64,000 nt of DNA from assembly GCA_947501275.1 (NCBI GenBank), contig CANMVD010000001.1, positions 744,001-808,000 of the forward strand, read 5' to 3'. Origin of the DNA: an uncultured Tateyamaria sp. Its GTDB lineage: Bacteria; Pseudomonadota; Alphaproteobacteria; Rhodobacterales; Rhodobacteraceae. The notes under the pieces were generated by a model, which saw only the letters and a list, made by a program, of their open reading frames with translations, did not search any database and had not been told where the DNA came from. The position numbers and the translations under genes are program-made. This document shows, one piece after another, positions 28,635-38,879 of the stretch (positions are counted from its first letter, which is position 1; each line of letters begins with the position of its first letter).

Positions 28635-30278
28635 ATGTCCGAAGCAATGATGGCCGCAGACGGTACCCCCCTGAAACGCAGCCTGGCGCGCGCTCTGCGC
28701 CGCCAAAAACTGCGGGCTTTGGGGCTGATTGCACCTCTGCTTGTTTTCGTGGTCATCACATTCATCGTTCCCATCGGATCCATGCTGTTTCGATCAGTCG
28801 AGAACGATATCGTCTCTAACACATTACCAATGACGGTTCAGTCCCTTGCAAGGTGGGACGCATCTTCAGGCGCGTTGCCGGACGAAGCGGTGTACGAGGC
28901 CATGTATTTCGACATGTTCCTCGCCGCAGAGGCCAAGCGCCACACGCGGCTTGGCACACGCCTGAACTATGAACAAACTGGCCTGTCTTCCCTGTTCCGC
29001 CAGTCCGGGCGCGCCTTGGACGACATCGGCAAAGAAACGCAAAGGCCGCTCGAAAAGCTGAACAAAGCCTGGAAGGACGGCGAAACGTGGCACATGCTTT
29101 TCAACGCAACAAGCAGTGCAGACACCAACGCGGCATTGCTCTCTGCGCAACGCGCTCGAATTGCGAGACTGACGGACACGCCCGCGAACCAAGAGGTCAA
29201 CTTCGCCCCTAGCACAGCTGCAACGGCGCTGCTGCCGAAAACAGGGCGCGCTTATACGGCATGGGCCGTATATGTTGCGACGCAAGATGGACGCGATCCA
29301 GCGACACGCGATCCGTGGGAAGCAGTGGCCACTGCACTTGCGTTGGATCTGAAGACTGTGGATGTGTCTGGCTACTCCGGTCCCGGTGCTGAACTGCTGG
29401 TCGAAGCACAATCCGCTGACTTGCCCGTACCTGCATTGTCGGCAGCGTTTGCCGATATGGACGAGGATTGGGCCACAGACGTACCGTGGAAAACAATCCA
29501 GACACATTCCGGGATCTACACATCCGGCTATTTCCTGAACGCTGTAGATGCGCAAAAGACGCCCGATGGTGTTGCTTGGCAGCCCGACGACAAACAGATC
29601 CTGCAAAAGCTGTTTGGTCGCACGATCTGGATGTCCCTGATGATCACGTTCTCCTGTATCGCGCTTGGCTATCCAATTGCGTGGCTGCTGGCCAACCTGC
29701 CGATGCGCAAAGCGAACCTGTTGTTGATCCTCGTGCTGCTGCCATTCTGGACGTCCCTTCTGGTGCGAACATCGGCATGGAAAGTGATGTTGCAACAACA
29801 AGGGGTCATTAACGACGTGCTCGTCTGGATCGGGCTGGTGGATGACGCCAACCGCCTGATCATGATCAACAACCAGTTTGGTACAATTGTCGCGATGACG
29901 CACATCTTGCTGCCGTTCATGATCCTGCCGATGTACTCTGTGATGCAGACAATTCCGCCCAGCTACCTGCGCGCCGCAAAGTCTCTCGGGGCGACAAACT
30001 GGACAGCCTTCTGGCGGGTCTACTTCCCACAATCCGTACCGGGGATCGGCGCAGGCAGCATCCTCGTCTTCATCCTCGCCATTGGCTATTACATCACGCC
30101 TGAGATTGTCGGCGGGACCAAGGGCGTATTCATCTCCAATCGCATCGCCTACCACATCTCTTCGTCTCTGAACTGGGGTTTGGCCGCCGCCTTGGGCAGT
30201 ATCCTGTTGGCCGCAGTGCTGGTGCTTTATTGGGCCTATGACAAGATCGTGGGCATCGACAACGTGAAGCTGGGATAA
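28635..30278 (+). CDS. ABC transporter permease (PotB-like) with a large N-terminal periplasmic insertion
   Basis: Permease core LPFWTSLLVRTSAWKVMLQQQGVIND and RAAKSLGATNWTAFWRVYFPQSVPGIGAG; about 270 residues between TM1 and the core. Confidence 0.9.
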   Translation: MSEAMMAADGTPLKRSLARALRRQKLRALGLIAPLLVFVVITFIVPIGSMLFRSVENDIVSNTLPMTVQSLARWDASSGALPDEAVYEAMYFDMFLAAEAKRHTRLGTRLNYEQTGLSSLFRQSGRALDDIGKETQRPLEKLNKAWKDGETWHMLFNATSSADTNAALLSAQRARIARLTDTPANQEVNFAPSTAATALLPKTGRAYTAWAVYVATQDGRDPATRDPWEAVATALALDLKTVDVSGYSGPGAELLVEAQSADLPVPALSAAFADMDEDWATDVPWKTIQTHSGIYTSGYFLNAVDAQKTPDGVAWQPDDKQILQKLFGRTIWMSLMITFSCIALGYPIAWLLANLPMRKANLLLILVLLPFWTSLLVRTSAWKVMLQQQGVINDVLVWIGLVDDANRLIMINNQFGTIVAMTHILLPFMILPMYSVMQTIPPSYLRAAKSLGATNWTAFWRVYFPQSVPGIGAGSILVFILAIGYYITPEIVGGTKGVFISNRIAYHISSSLNWGLAAALGSILLAAVLVLYWAYDKIVGIDNVKLG

Positions 30279-30284
30279 ACGCAC

Positions 30285-31169
30285 ATGGGTCTTCCTCCAT
30301 ACGCCACGCTGGGTCAGCGGATCTGGTATTACAGCTTCCGCATCATCTGTGGGCTGATCTTCTTTTTCCTTGTGGCGCCCATCGTTGTGGTGATGCCGCT
30401 CAGCTTCAATGCGCAGGATTTCTTCACGTTCACACCCGAGATGCTGCGTCTCGATCCGGCAGGCTATTCGCTCAAGCACTACGAGGATTTCTTCACCAAT
30501 CCCCAATGGCAACTGGCCATGAAGAACTCGCTGATCATCGCACCTCTGGCGACCATAATTTCGGTCAGTTTGGGGACACTTGCTGCCATCGGCCTCAGCC
30601 AGTCGCACGTCCCGTTCAAGGGGCCGATCATGGCCATCCTGATCTCACCCATGATTGTGCCACTGATCATTTCGGCCACTGGCATGTTCTTTTTCTACGC
30701 CCAACTGGGCAATTGGATGGAAGGCACGCTGGGGCTCGACAAAGGATTTGTAGGCTATGTCAAAGTTGTTCTGGCACATGCCGTGTTGGGTATACCGTTT
30801 GTGATCATCACAGTAACAGCAACACTGGTAGGATTTGATCGCTCGCTCACAAGGGCAGCGGCGAACATGGGGGCCGGGCCGGTCACCACCTTCTTTCGCG
30901 TGCAAATGCCACTGATCCTGCCCGGCGTCATCTCTGGCGGTCTTTTTGCATTCATCACCAGCTTCGACGAAGTTGTGGTTGTCCTATTTGTTGGCTCAGC
31001 CAGCCAGAAGACACTGCCATGGCAGATGTTCATTGGCCTGCGCGAACAGATCAGCCCAACAATTCTCGCCGTCGCGACGATACTGGTGGTGATCTCAATT
31101 GCGCTGCTCGCCACCGTCGAACTTTTGCGGCGGCGCTCGGAACGGCTGCGCGGTATGAGCCCGGGTTAA
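30285..31169 (+). CDS. ABC transporter permease (PotC-like)
   Basis: RAAANMGAGPVTTFFRVQMPLILPGVISGGLFAFITSFDEVVV. Confidence 0.93.
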   Translation: MGLPPYATLGQRIWYYSFRIICGLIFFFLVAPIVVVMPLSFNAQDFFTFTPEMLRLDPAGYSLKHYEDFFTNPQWQLAMKNSLIIAPLATIISVSLGTLAAIGLSQSHVPFKGPIMAILISPMIVPLIISATGMFFFYAQLGNWMEGTLGLDKGFVGYVKVVLAHAVLGIPFVIITVTATLVGFDRSLTRAAANMGAGPVTTFFRVQMPLILPGVISGGLFAFITSFDEVVVVLFVGSASQKTLPWQMFIGLREQISPTILAVATILVVISIALLATVELLRRRSERLRGMSPG

Positions 31170-31173
31170 CGCC

Positions 31174-31232
31174 TTCTTCTGACCAAAAATACCATGGGGG
31201 AATCGCGCAAGCGATGGGGGCAAAGCCCCCTG
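31174..31232 (+). repeat. Dispersed intergenic repeat, copy A
   Basis: ttcttctgaccaaaaataccatgggggaatcgcgcaagcgatgggggcaaagccccctg. Confidence 0.7.
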
Positions 31233-31261
31233 AATCATCGTGTGGCGTAGCCCCAATCGGA

Positions 31262-32638
31262 TCAGCGCAGGCGTTTTAGAAGATCAAGAGACGCATATCC
31301 GTCTGGCGCTAGCCCCTTGCTCCGTTGGAAATTGCGCACCGCCGATATCGTCTTCGGTCCTATTCGGCCATCCACACCTTGTGTATTGAAACCTGCAGAT
31401 GTCAGTAGCCTCTGCATTTCCTGTCGCTCCACAAATGTCAGCGCACGATCATCACGCGGCCAACTCGCCCGAATGGCAGGCCCACCTTTGATCCGATCAC
31501 TTAAATGACCAACGCCGATGACATAGGCGTCGGCTGTATTGTACCGCTCGATCACCGAGAAGTTTTTGAAGATCATAAAGGCTGCGCCCCGCCCACCAGC
31601 CGGCAATAAAATGGATGCAGACCCATGGTTGGGCACCGTACGGCCGTCAACGCCAACAACACCCAAGGCTGCCCATTGTGCAGGCGATTTGGACACCTTG
31701 CGATCCGCCAAAGCAAAGTCAAATCCGCGGGGTAATTTGACCTCGACTCCCCATGGCTGTCCAGTCACCCAACCGAATTTGGCCAAGTAGGCAGCGGTCG
31801 ACGCCAACGCATCGCTTGGATCGTCTGACCAGATATCACGACGACCGTCACCTGTGAAATCAACCGCATATTCCTGATATGAGGTTGGGATGAACTGCGT
31901 ATGCCCCATCGCTCCGGCCCATGACCCCGTCATGTTGCGCGGTGACGTATCTCCATTCTGAAGGATCTTGAGCGCTGCCACCAATTGCTGTTCAAAGAAC
32001 GCGCCGCGGCGCCCATCAAAAGCCAGCGTTGCCAGACTGCGAACAATGTCATTGCTGCCACGAAAAGCACCATATGCGCTCTCCAGCCCCCAAATGGCCA
32101 CCACGACTTCTTTTTCAACACCATAGCGCGCTTCAATGGCGTCCAGTTTTGCGCGATGTTGTTGCACCGCCGCTTTGCCATTCTTGATACGATTGTCCGA
32201 TGCGGCGCTGTCCAGATACTCCCAGATTGTCTTGGTAAATTCTGACTGGTTGCGATCCCGTTTGATAACGTCGGGATCGTAACGCACACCGGAAAACGCG
32301 CGGTCAAACGTTGCCACAGAAATCCCCTGTGCAGTCGCGCGGGCGCGAAATGCGCGGATCCACCGCTGAAAATCAGGATCTTGTGGCGCGATTGACGTTC
32401 GTTCCTGAGCAACTGCTGTCGCGTCACGTGGACGCAACTGAGGGCGCAACACGGCACTTTCAGTAACAGCCAGAATGGGCAAGGCCTGAGCGCGCGTTAC
32501 CGTGGATTCAGAGGCAAGCGGTCGGGCAATGGGCCGGAGGGTTGGCGTCAGCCCTTCGGCCTGTACGCCTGATTCAAAGGATACCAGGGCGGCACCTATA
32601 GCCACAGTCGAAACCACACACCGCATCATTTGCCTCAT
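31262..32638 (-). CDS. Lytic murein transglycosylase (MltB-like) with C-terminal peptidoglycan-binding domain
   Basis: WGLESAYGAFRGSNDIVRSLATLAFDGRR, GAMGHTQFIPTSYQEYAVDFTGDGRRDIW; PG_binding_1-like C-terminus. Confidence 0.93.
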   Translation of the reverse strand: MRQMMRCVVSTVAIGAALVSFESGVQAEGLTPTLRPIARPLASESTVTRAQALPILAVTESAVLRPQLRPRDATAVAQERTSIAPQDPDFQRWIRAFRARATAQGISVATFDRAFSGVRYDPDVIKRDRNQSEFTKTIWEYLDSAASDNRIKNGKAAVQQHRAKLDAIEARYGVEKEVVVAIWGLESAYGAFRGSNDIVRSLATLAFDGRRGAFFEQQLVAALKILQNGDTSPRNMTGSWAGAMGHTQFIPTSYQEYAVDFTGDGRRDIWSDDPSDALASTAAYLAKFGWVTGQPWGVEVKLPRGFDFALADRKVSKSPAQWAALGVVGVDGRTVPNHGSASILLPAGGRGAAFMIFKNFSVIERYNTADAYVIGVGHLSDRIKGGPAIRASWPRDDRALTFVERQEMQRLLTSAGFNTQGVDGRIGPKTISAVRNFQRSKGLAPDGYASLDLLKRLR

Positions 32639-32693
32639 GCTCGCTTTTCGCGTTGTTTCCAATCTAGCGACAATGAGCAGTTCGATAAAGCGT

Positions 32694-33413
32694 TCAATCC
32701 CCTGATGGGCGATCCCATGCTTCTGCTTCGATCTCCGCACGAATACGTGCAAGGTGATCACGCAAAAGGGGAACACGATGCGGGCGAAAGCTCTGGTCTG
32801 TCACGTGCAGCTCATCCATGCGATCCAAACGAAAGACTCGGAAATCTTCGCGCAGATGGCACCAGGCGAGCAGCGTATTGGTGTCTTGAAGGTACACAAT
32901 GCCTAATGGCTTCACCGTGCGCTCAGTCTGATTACCTTTCGCATCTTTATAGTGGAACCGAACACTCAGTTCATCCCAAGCTGCCTGCCGCAGCTTTGAC
33001 ACGTCGATGCGTGGCGGCTCAGGTCGCCAATACCGACGCGCATCGAGCACTGCATGCTTAAGGCGGTGCGCCTGCTTCGGCGGTACGCGTGCCTGAATTT
33101 TTGTAAGGGCTGATGTTGCTGCCTTGGACAAGGCTGGATCACCGATAACAGCAACTTCACGCAAGCCAAGAACCAGCGCCTCCAACTCATCGTTTTCGAA
33201 CCCCAATGGAGGAAGGGAGGCATCTTCGATCAAGGTAAACCCAAAACCGGCTTCTCCGTCTATGACCGCACCCAACCCACGCAAAGCATCAATGTCGCGA
33301 TAGATAGTGCGCAGAGACACATCCATTTCATAAGATAGGGATTGGGCCGTCACAGGTGGCGCCATCCGGCGCAGTGCTTGCATCAATTGGAAGAGGCGGT
33401 GGGTTCTGGTCAT
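32694..33413 (-). CDS. YafY-like WYL-domain transcriptional regulator
   Basis: N-terminal HTH (SYEMDVSLRTIYRDIDALRGLGAVIDGEAGFGF) and WYL-like C-terminal region. Confidence 0.9.
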   Translation of the reverse strand: MTRTHRLFQLMQALRRMAPPVTAQSLSYEMDVSLRTIYRDIDALRGLGAVIDGEAGFGFTLIEDASLPPLGFENDELEALVLGLREVAVIGDPALSKAATSALTKIQARVPPKQAHRLKHAVLDARRYWRPEPPRIDVSKLRQAAWDELSVRFHYKDAKGNQTERTVKPLGIVYLQDTNTLLAWCHLREDFRVFRLDRMDELHVTDQSFRPHRVPLLRDHLARIRAEIEAEAWDRPSGD

Positions 33414-33496
33414 GACGCTAGTGTAGCATACTTCCTGACAAAAACTGGCAAGAGGCATTCCTATTTCGGCCTCGTGTTCAATTACCGGAGATAGCC

Positions 33497-34189
33497 ATGC
33501 TCACCCTTGTGACCTATCCGCCAGCTTTTGGTCAAAGCAGTTCCAGCCCCTTCTGCGTCAAGGCACAATACCTGCTGAACATGTCAGGTTTGAAGTGGCA
33601 AAGACAGGAGGCAAACGACCCGCGCAAATGGCCCAAGGGCAAACTGCCTGCCTTGCTGAGCGGCAACGAAGTTATCGGCGACAGCGACAACATTCGCGCG
33701 TTTCTGGAAGAACAAGGCGCGCAATTTGACAAAGGCCTGACTGAGCTTGACCGGGCTACTTCACGTGCATTCATCCGGATGGCCGAAGAGCACATGTATT
33801 TCCATATTGTGTTGGACCGCTGGGGCAATAATACCGTGTGGCCCCAAATTAGGGACACATACTTCAGCGCAATACCAACCGCTTTTCGCCTCCTGATAAC
33901 GCGCGGCATTCGAAAAACACTTCTGAACGGCATGACTGCACAAGGGCTGGGGCGCCTAACCGCCGGGGAGCGATTGGACCGAATTGAACTGGACCTGGCA
34001 GCCATCGCAACGAGGCTGTGGGAAGGCCCATTTCTGTTTGGGAAAACGCCAACAGCAGCAGATGCCAGCGTTGCTGCGATGCTTGGTTCTATAATGGGAA
34101 CGCCTGGTGGCACCGCTCTATCTCGCCGCGTAAAAGAGGACGTTATTCTGAATGAATACGTCAGACGTGTGGAGGACGCACTGGGTTAG
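33497..34189 (+). CDS. Glutathione S-transferase family protein
   Basis: Thioredoxin-like N-terminus (SSSPFCVKAQYLLNMSGLKW) and GST C-terminal domain. Confidence 0.8.
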   Translation: MLTLVTYPPAFGQSSSSPFCVKAQYLLNMSGLKWQRQEANDPRKWPKGKLPALLSGNEVIGDSDNIRAFLEEQGAQFDKGLTELDRATSRAFIRMAEEHMYFHIVLDRWGNNTVWPQIRDTYFSAIPTAFRLLITRGIRKTLLNGMTAQGLGRLTAGERLDRIELDLAAIATRLWEGPFLFGKTPTAADASVAAMLGSIMGTPGGTALSRRVKEDVILNEYVRRVEDALG

Positions 34190-36441
34190 CGGCGACTGCG
34201 GCTCACTTTCCGTTTCGCCTTGTCACCACGCCGCTTGGCTTTGACCGCTTTGCGGCGTGGACTGCGACCTGCCGGGCTTGTGCGCCCTTTGGGCAGCGAC
34301 TTGCCATCAAGCGCAAGGAGTTCCAGCGCAACGCCACCTGTGACCGGAACCGCCTCGGACAAGCGAACAGTCGCACGTTGGCCCAAACGGATTGTGAGGC
34401 CTGTGTCCGACCCCATCAACGTATTGGCCTCTCGATCGAAGTGGAAATACTCCGATCCGATGGCGCGCATGGGTACGAGGCCGTCCGCGCCACTGTCATC
34501 TAGCTTTATGAACAGGCCAAACTTGGCAATGCCGGCAACCCGGCCTTCCATCTCTTCACCGACGCGCTCACTCAGATAGGCCGCCAGATAACGATCCGTC
34601 GTGTCGCGTTCCGCGACCATCGAGCGGCGCTCGGTGTCAGAGATATGACCACCCGTTTTCTCCAGCGTCTCTGCATCTTCAGGTCTCAGCCCGTCCTTGC
34701 CCCACCCATGGGCAGACACAAGGGCGCGATGCACAATCAAATCCGCATAACGCCGAATGGGCGAGGTAAAGTGTGCGTAGCTGCGCAGCGCCAACCCGAA
34801 ATGCCCAAAATTGGTTGGGCTATAGTAGGCTTGGGTCATGGATCGCAGCGTCGAGATATTGATCAACTCCTCATCGTCAGTATCTGCCGCCTGATTGAGC
34901 AATCGGTTCAGGTGCGCTGTCTTCAAAACTTGACCTTTCGCCAAATTCAAACCCGCGGCTTGCGCCGTTTCCCGCAGGGCTTCTAGTTTGTCTGGCGATG
35001 GCTCCTCGTGAACGCGAAACAAAAGGGGCGAGTCCTTGGCGATCAACGTTTCTGCGGCGGCAACATTGGCCAAAACCATGAACTCTTCGATCAGACGGTG
35101 CGCATCAAGGCGATCCTTGAACGCAACCGAAGACACAGTGCCGTCTTCCTCCAGAACGATTTGCCGTTCGGGCAAATTCAGCTCAAGCGGTTGGCGCCGC
35201 GAACGGGCGTCGAGCAGGGCGGCATAGGCCGCATAAAGTGGCTCTAAAACAGGCTCTAACAAGGGTAGTGTACGGTCATTAGGGTGACCATCTATCGCCT
35301 CTTGTACCTCTTCGTAGTTCAATGACGCGGGGGACTTCATCAATCCGCGATGAAAGCTGTGGCTGATCTTGTTCCCCACCGCATCAATCTGCATACGCAC
35401 GGCAAGACACGCCCGTGGCACTCCTTCGTGGAGCGAACACAGATCTCCTGACAACCGATCTGGCAGCATGGGGACAACACGGTCGGGAAAGTAGGTTGAA
35501 TTGCCGCGCTTCTTGGCCTCGCGGTCAAGTGCAGAACCGGACGTCACATAGGCCGCTACATCTGCAATCGCGACCCAGATTATATGACCACCTTCGTTTT
35601 TCGGGTCATCATCCGCATGGGCATAGCACGCGTCATCGTGATCGCGGGCGTCCCATGGATCGATGGTGACCAAAGGCAGTTTGGTCAGATCCTCGCGCCC
35701 TTTCAAACCGGCCGGTTTTTTTGAATCCGCTTCGGCCATGACATCATCGGGGAACGCGTCTGGGATTCCGTGTTCGTGAATCGCAATCAACGACACAGCC
35801 TTTGGAGCTGAGGGATCGCCCAAGCGCGCGACAACACGCGCACGAGGCAAACCGATGCGCGACTTGGGACCCGCCTGTTCTGCCTCCACCAATTCACCAT
35901 CTTTGGCACCGTGAGTGGCGTCTGTCGCAACACTCCATTCACGATCATTGCCTTTGTCGATCGGCACAATGCGCCCACCTTCGGACGTTGCGCGAAACAC
36001 ACCCAGTACACGGCGGGGATTGGTGCCAATGCGGCGGATCAGACGGGCCTCGTAGTGATAGTCTTCGCCCTGCACCAAGGTCAGACGGGCGAGAATACGA
36101 TCCCCTGCGCCCAATGCAGGATCGGACGCGCGCGGCAGCACCAGAATACGTGGCTCGACGCCGGTGCCCTGCCATTCCATTGGGCTGGCAAACAGATCGC
36201 CGTCATTGTCGGGTTCCATCACCAAAAGCACGCTGACAGGCGGCAGTCGATCGGGGTCTTGATAGGTCTTTTTGCGCTTTTCCAGATGGCCTTCGGCTTC
36301 AAGCTCTTTGAGGAGGCGTTTGAGATCAATGCGTGCCGCCCCCTTGATGCCAAAGGCTTTTGCGATGTCACGCTTGGCAGTCAGGGTAGGATTGGCGGTG
36401 ATCCAGTCCAGAACTTCGGGCTTGGTGGGGATACGGGTCAT
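34186..36441 (-). CDS. rnr: Ribonuclease R
   Basis: RNB motifs (TIDPWDARDHDDACYA, YFPDRVVPMLPDRLSGDLCSL, SPIRRYADLIVHRAL), S1 domain, basic tail. Confidence 0.95.
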   Translation of the reverse strand: MTRIPTKPEVLDWITANPTLTAKRDIAKAFGIKGAARIDLKRLLKELEAEGHLEKRKKTYQDPDRLPPVSVLLVMEPDNDGDLFASPMEWQGTGVEPRILVLPRASDPALGAGDRILARLTLVQGEDYHYEARLIRRIGTNPRRVLGVFRATSEGGRIVPIDKGNDREWSVATDATHGAKDGELVEAEQAGPKSRIGLPRARVVARLGDPSAPKAVSLIAIHEHGIPDAFPDDVMAEADSKKPAGLKGREDLTKLPLVTIDPWDARDHDDACYAHADDDPKNEGGHIIWVAIADVAAYVTSGSALDREAKKRGNSTYFPDRVVPMLPDRLSGDLCSLHEGVPRACLAVRMQIDAVGNKISHSFHRGLMKSPASLNYEEVQEAIDGHPNDRTLPLLEPVLEPLYAAYAALLDARSRRQPLELNLPERQIVLEEDGTVSSVAFKDRLDAHRLIEEFMVLANVAAAETLIAKDSPLLFRVHEEPSPDKLEALRETAQAAGLNLAKGQVLKTAHLNRLLNQAADTDDEELINISTLRSMTQAYYSPTNFGHFGLALRSYAHFTSPIRRYADLIVHRALVSAHGWGKDGLRPEDAETLEKTGGHISDTERRSMVAERDTTDRYLAAYLSERVGEEMEGRVAGIAKFGLFIKLDDSGADGLVPMRAIGSEYFHFDREANTLMGSDTGLTIRLGQRATVRLSEAVPVTGGVALELLALDGKSLPKGRTSPAGRSPRRKAVKAKRRGDKAKRKVSRSRR

Positions 36442-36473
36442 GGGTCTTGAGGTAGCACGCCGCCCGTGGGGCG

Positions 36474-37058
36474 TCATGGCAAATCGTCGATTGTGTCCAC
36501 ATCGTTAAGCGTATCCACCAGGGCGACCTTACCGGGTAGCCGTGCTTGTGTGTCGGCAAGTGCGTATTGGGTCGACCAACGTGCGCCTTCCAACACGTTC
36601 CGCGTCAGACGTTTGGGATGTCGCGCCCCGATCAACCAGAACCCCCCGTCAGGCGAGGGGCCAAGTACGCTGTCGCTTTGGCCCAAAGCCCCGATCGCAC
36701 GCGCAATATGGCGGCGTTCAAGACCAGCTATATCTGACCCGATCAATACGGACTTTGGCGGTGCCTGTCGCAATAGGCGGATCATCCTCTGCCCAAGGTC
36801 CCCATTGCCTTGCCAGATCTTGATATCATTCTGCCCGACAACCAGCCGAGATGTTTTTGGCGAGAATCCAGCCACCAGTGTCCATCTTGGGTCCCTAAGG
36901 CTGCGCACCATTTGGTTTACGTGATGTCGATACCACCACGTCGCGTCAATTATCCCGATCCCACGACCAAGCCGGGTTTTGACCCGACCCGGACGCGGCT
37001 GTTTGACCATGATGATCAACCAAGGCGCTTCGATTGGGTTCAACTGGAGTGGTGTCAT
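36474..37058 (-). CDS. DUF2064/TIGR04282-type glycosyltransferase-like protein
   Basis: IIMVKQPRPGRVKTRLGRGIG, IGSDIAGL, LGPSPDGGFWLIG. Confidence 0.82.
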   Translation of the reverse strand: MTPLQLNPIEAPWLIIMVKQPRPGRVKTRLGRGIGIIDATWWYRHHVNQMVRSLRDPRWTLVAGFSPKTSRLVVGQNDIKIWQGNGDLGQRMIRLLRQAPPKSVLIGSDIAGLERRHIARAIGALGQSDSVLGPSPDGGFWLIGARHPKRLTRNVLEGARWSTQYALADTQARLPGKVALVDTLNDVDTIDDLP

Positions 37059-37477
37059 AAAGATCGTTGCATATCGCGATGCGGAATACCCGCGTCATCA
37101 TAGGCCGGGCCAACCGCGACAAAGCCCAACTTTTCATAAAACGCCAACGCGTGTGTTTGCGCGCCCAGTTTTGCACGTGTCACTCCGGTTTGGGTCCGTG
37201 CGATATCCAGACATGCCTCGATGATTGCCGCGCCAAGGCCGGACCCTCGCCCCTGTTTCAAAACGCAGACACGGCCGATCTTGGCCGTCTCTCCTGCCAC
37301 CAAAATCCGAGCACACCCCATTGGGGTGCCGTCGACCGTTGCCAAGACATGCAGGGCGTCACCGTCGCGTCCATCAACCTCTTCTGCCTCACTTACATTT
37401 TGCTCATCGATAAACACAACGCGACGAAGCGAATGGCAGACTGCGAGATCGTCTGTCTGAAAGATGGACCAAGTCAT
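37055..37477 (-). CDS. GNAT family N-acetyltransferase
   Basis: [48 protein letters not shown]. Confidence 0.9.
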   Translation of the reverse strand: MTWSIFQTDDLAVCHSLRRVVFIDEQNVSEAEEVDGRDGDALHVLATVDGTPMGCARILVAGETAKIGRVCVLKQGRGSGLGAAIIEACLDIARTQTGVTRAKLGAQTHALAFYEKLGFVAVGPAYDDAGIPHRDMQRSL

Positions 37478-38619
37478 GCGAAATAGTCTCTAAGAATGCG
37501 CGAATAGATCGATTTCAGCTGCACGATATGATCCACCGCGACATGCTCATCCACTTGGTGCATCGACTGGCCAACAAGGCCAAACTCCACCACCGGACAG
37601 TGATTTTTGACAAAGCGGGCATCGGATGTGCCGCCCGTCGTGCTGAGCTCAGGCGTACGCCCGGTTTCGGCAGCAACCGCCGCAGCGACCAAATCGGATA
37701 AGGGGCCGGGTGGTGTTAAAAAACTCTCACCCGAAATCTTGATCCGAACGTCGATTTCCACACCATAATTCGCTGCTACCGCAGCTGCCTGTTCTTGCAG
37801 CCACGCAGATAGGCTTGCCCCGGAATGTGTATCATTAAATCGGATATTCACGACGGCACTGCCCTTTGCAGGGATCACATTCGTCGCCGTATTCCCTGTA
37901 TCCACAGACACAACGGCAAGGGTCGATGCATCAAAATGATCGGTGCCTGTGTCCAATTCATGATGCGCCAGTTGATCCATCAACCGCACCAGTGGGTTCA
38001 GCGGATTGTTGGCGCGATGTGGATAGGCCGAATGGCCCTGCACCCCGGTTACCGTAAACCAAGCTGTCATGGACCCACGGCGGCCGATTTTCATCATCTC
38101 TCCCATGGTGTTCGGACATGTGGGCTCACCCACCAGACACACGCTCATCGCCTCACCAGCGCGCTCCATATGATCCAGCAATGCAGTTGTGCCGTCCAAC
38201 GCTTCGCCCTCTTCGTCCCCGGTGATCGCCAAAACAACTGCCCCGTCCGGAGGTGATATACGCACAAAGTCAATTGCGGCCGCCGCAAAAGCGGCAACAC
38301 CAGATTTCATGTCCGTCGTGCCACGGCCAAACATGACACCATCTTCTATAGCGGCCCCAAAGGGAGGATGAGTCCAGTCCGCTTCGTTTCCCACGGGCAC
38401 AACGTCCGTATGACCATTAAATCCAAACGTCTGCGCATGGCCCTTGGCTCCCCAGCGGGCAAAAAGATTGCGAATTTCACCACGATCAGCCCAGACGCAC
38501 TCGAACCCGGCTGAGGCAAGCAGATCATGTAAAATACCCAGCGCACCGCCATCCATAGGGGTCACAGAGGGGCAACGCACAAGATCGGCGGTCAAGGCGA
38601 CAGGATCAATGGGCTCCAT
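37474..38619 (-). CDS. dapE: Succinyl-diaminopimelate desuccinylase
   Basis: [55 protein letters not shown]. Confidence 0.95.
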   Translation of the reverse strand: MEPIDPVALTADLVRCPSVTPMDGGALGILHDLLASAGFECVWADRGEIRNLFARWGAKGHAQTFGFNGHTDVVPVGNEADWTHPPFGAAIEDGVMFGRGTTDMKSGVAAFAAAAIDFVRISPPDGAVVLAITGDEEGEALDGTTALLDHMERAGEAMSVCLVGEPTCPNTMGEMMKIGRRGSMTAWFTVTGVQGHSAYPHRANNPLNPLVRLMDQLAHHELDTGTDHFDASTLAVVSVDTGNTATNVIPAKGSAVVNIRFNDTHSGASLSAWLQEQAAAVAANYGVEIDVRIKISGESFLTPPGPLSDLVAAAVAAETGRTPELSTTGGTSDARFVKNHCPVVEFGLVGQSMHQVDEHVAVDHIVQLKSIYSRILRDYFA

Positions 38620-38816
38620 GGCGGTTCCTTTTACAGGGTTCAAGGTAAAGTTGTGGCGAAAAGGACGCGTTAACAACACCTTCACCGCGCGACAGAGTTA
38701 ACAGGCCATGAATAGCTGTGCTAGGCTCAAGCAAATAATATGACCCGAGGCAGGGCATGAGCAGTCTGGTCGCCAACGTGTGACCGCCAAAAGTGCTAAA
38801 AAATGCACGATCGTGA

Positions 38817-38835
38817 CATGGGGAAATACCCCATG
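38817..38835. promoter_or_regulatory. Perfect inverted repeat upstream of the Hint gene pair
   Basis: CATGGGG-AAATA-CCCCATG, about 45 bp upstream of the ATG at 38880. Confidence 0.45.
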
Positions 38836-38879
38836 AGCTGCGTTTTGTTTTGCCGCCGGAATAAGGGTGAGAGCAGGAC

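Noticed and set aside
28866-30608. 580 aa minus-strand ORF
   Set aside because: Antisense to a well-supported ABC permease and part of the next gene; composition (many H/R/Q/D) typical of a shadow frame in GC-rich coding DNA
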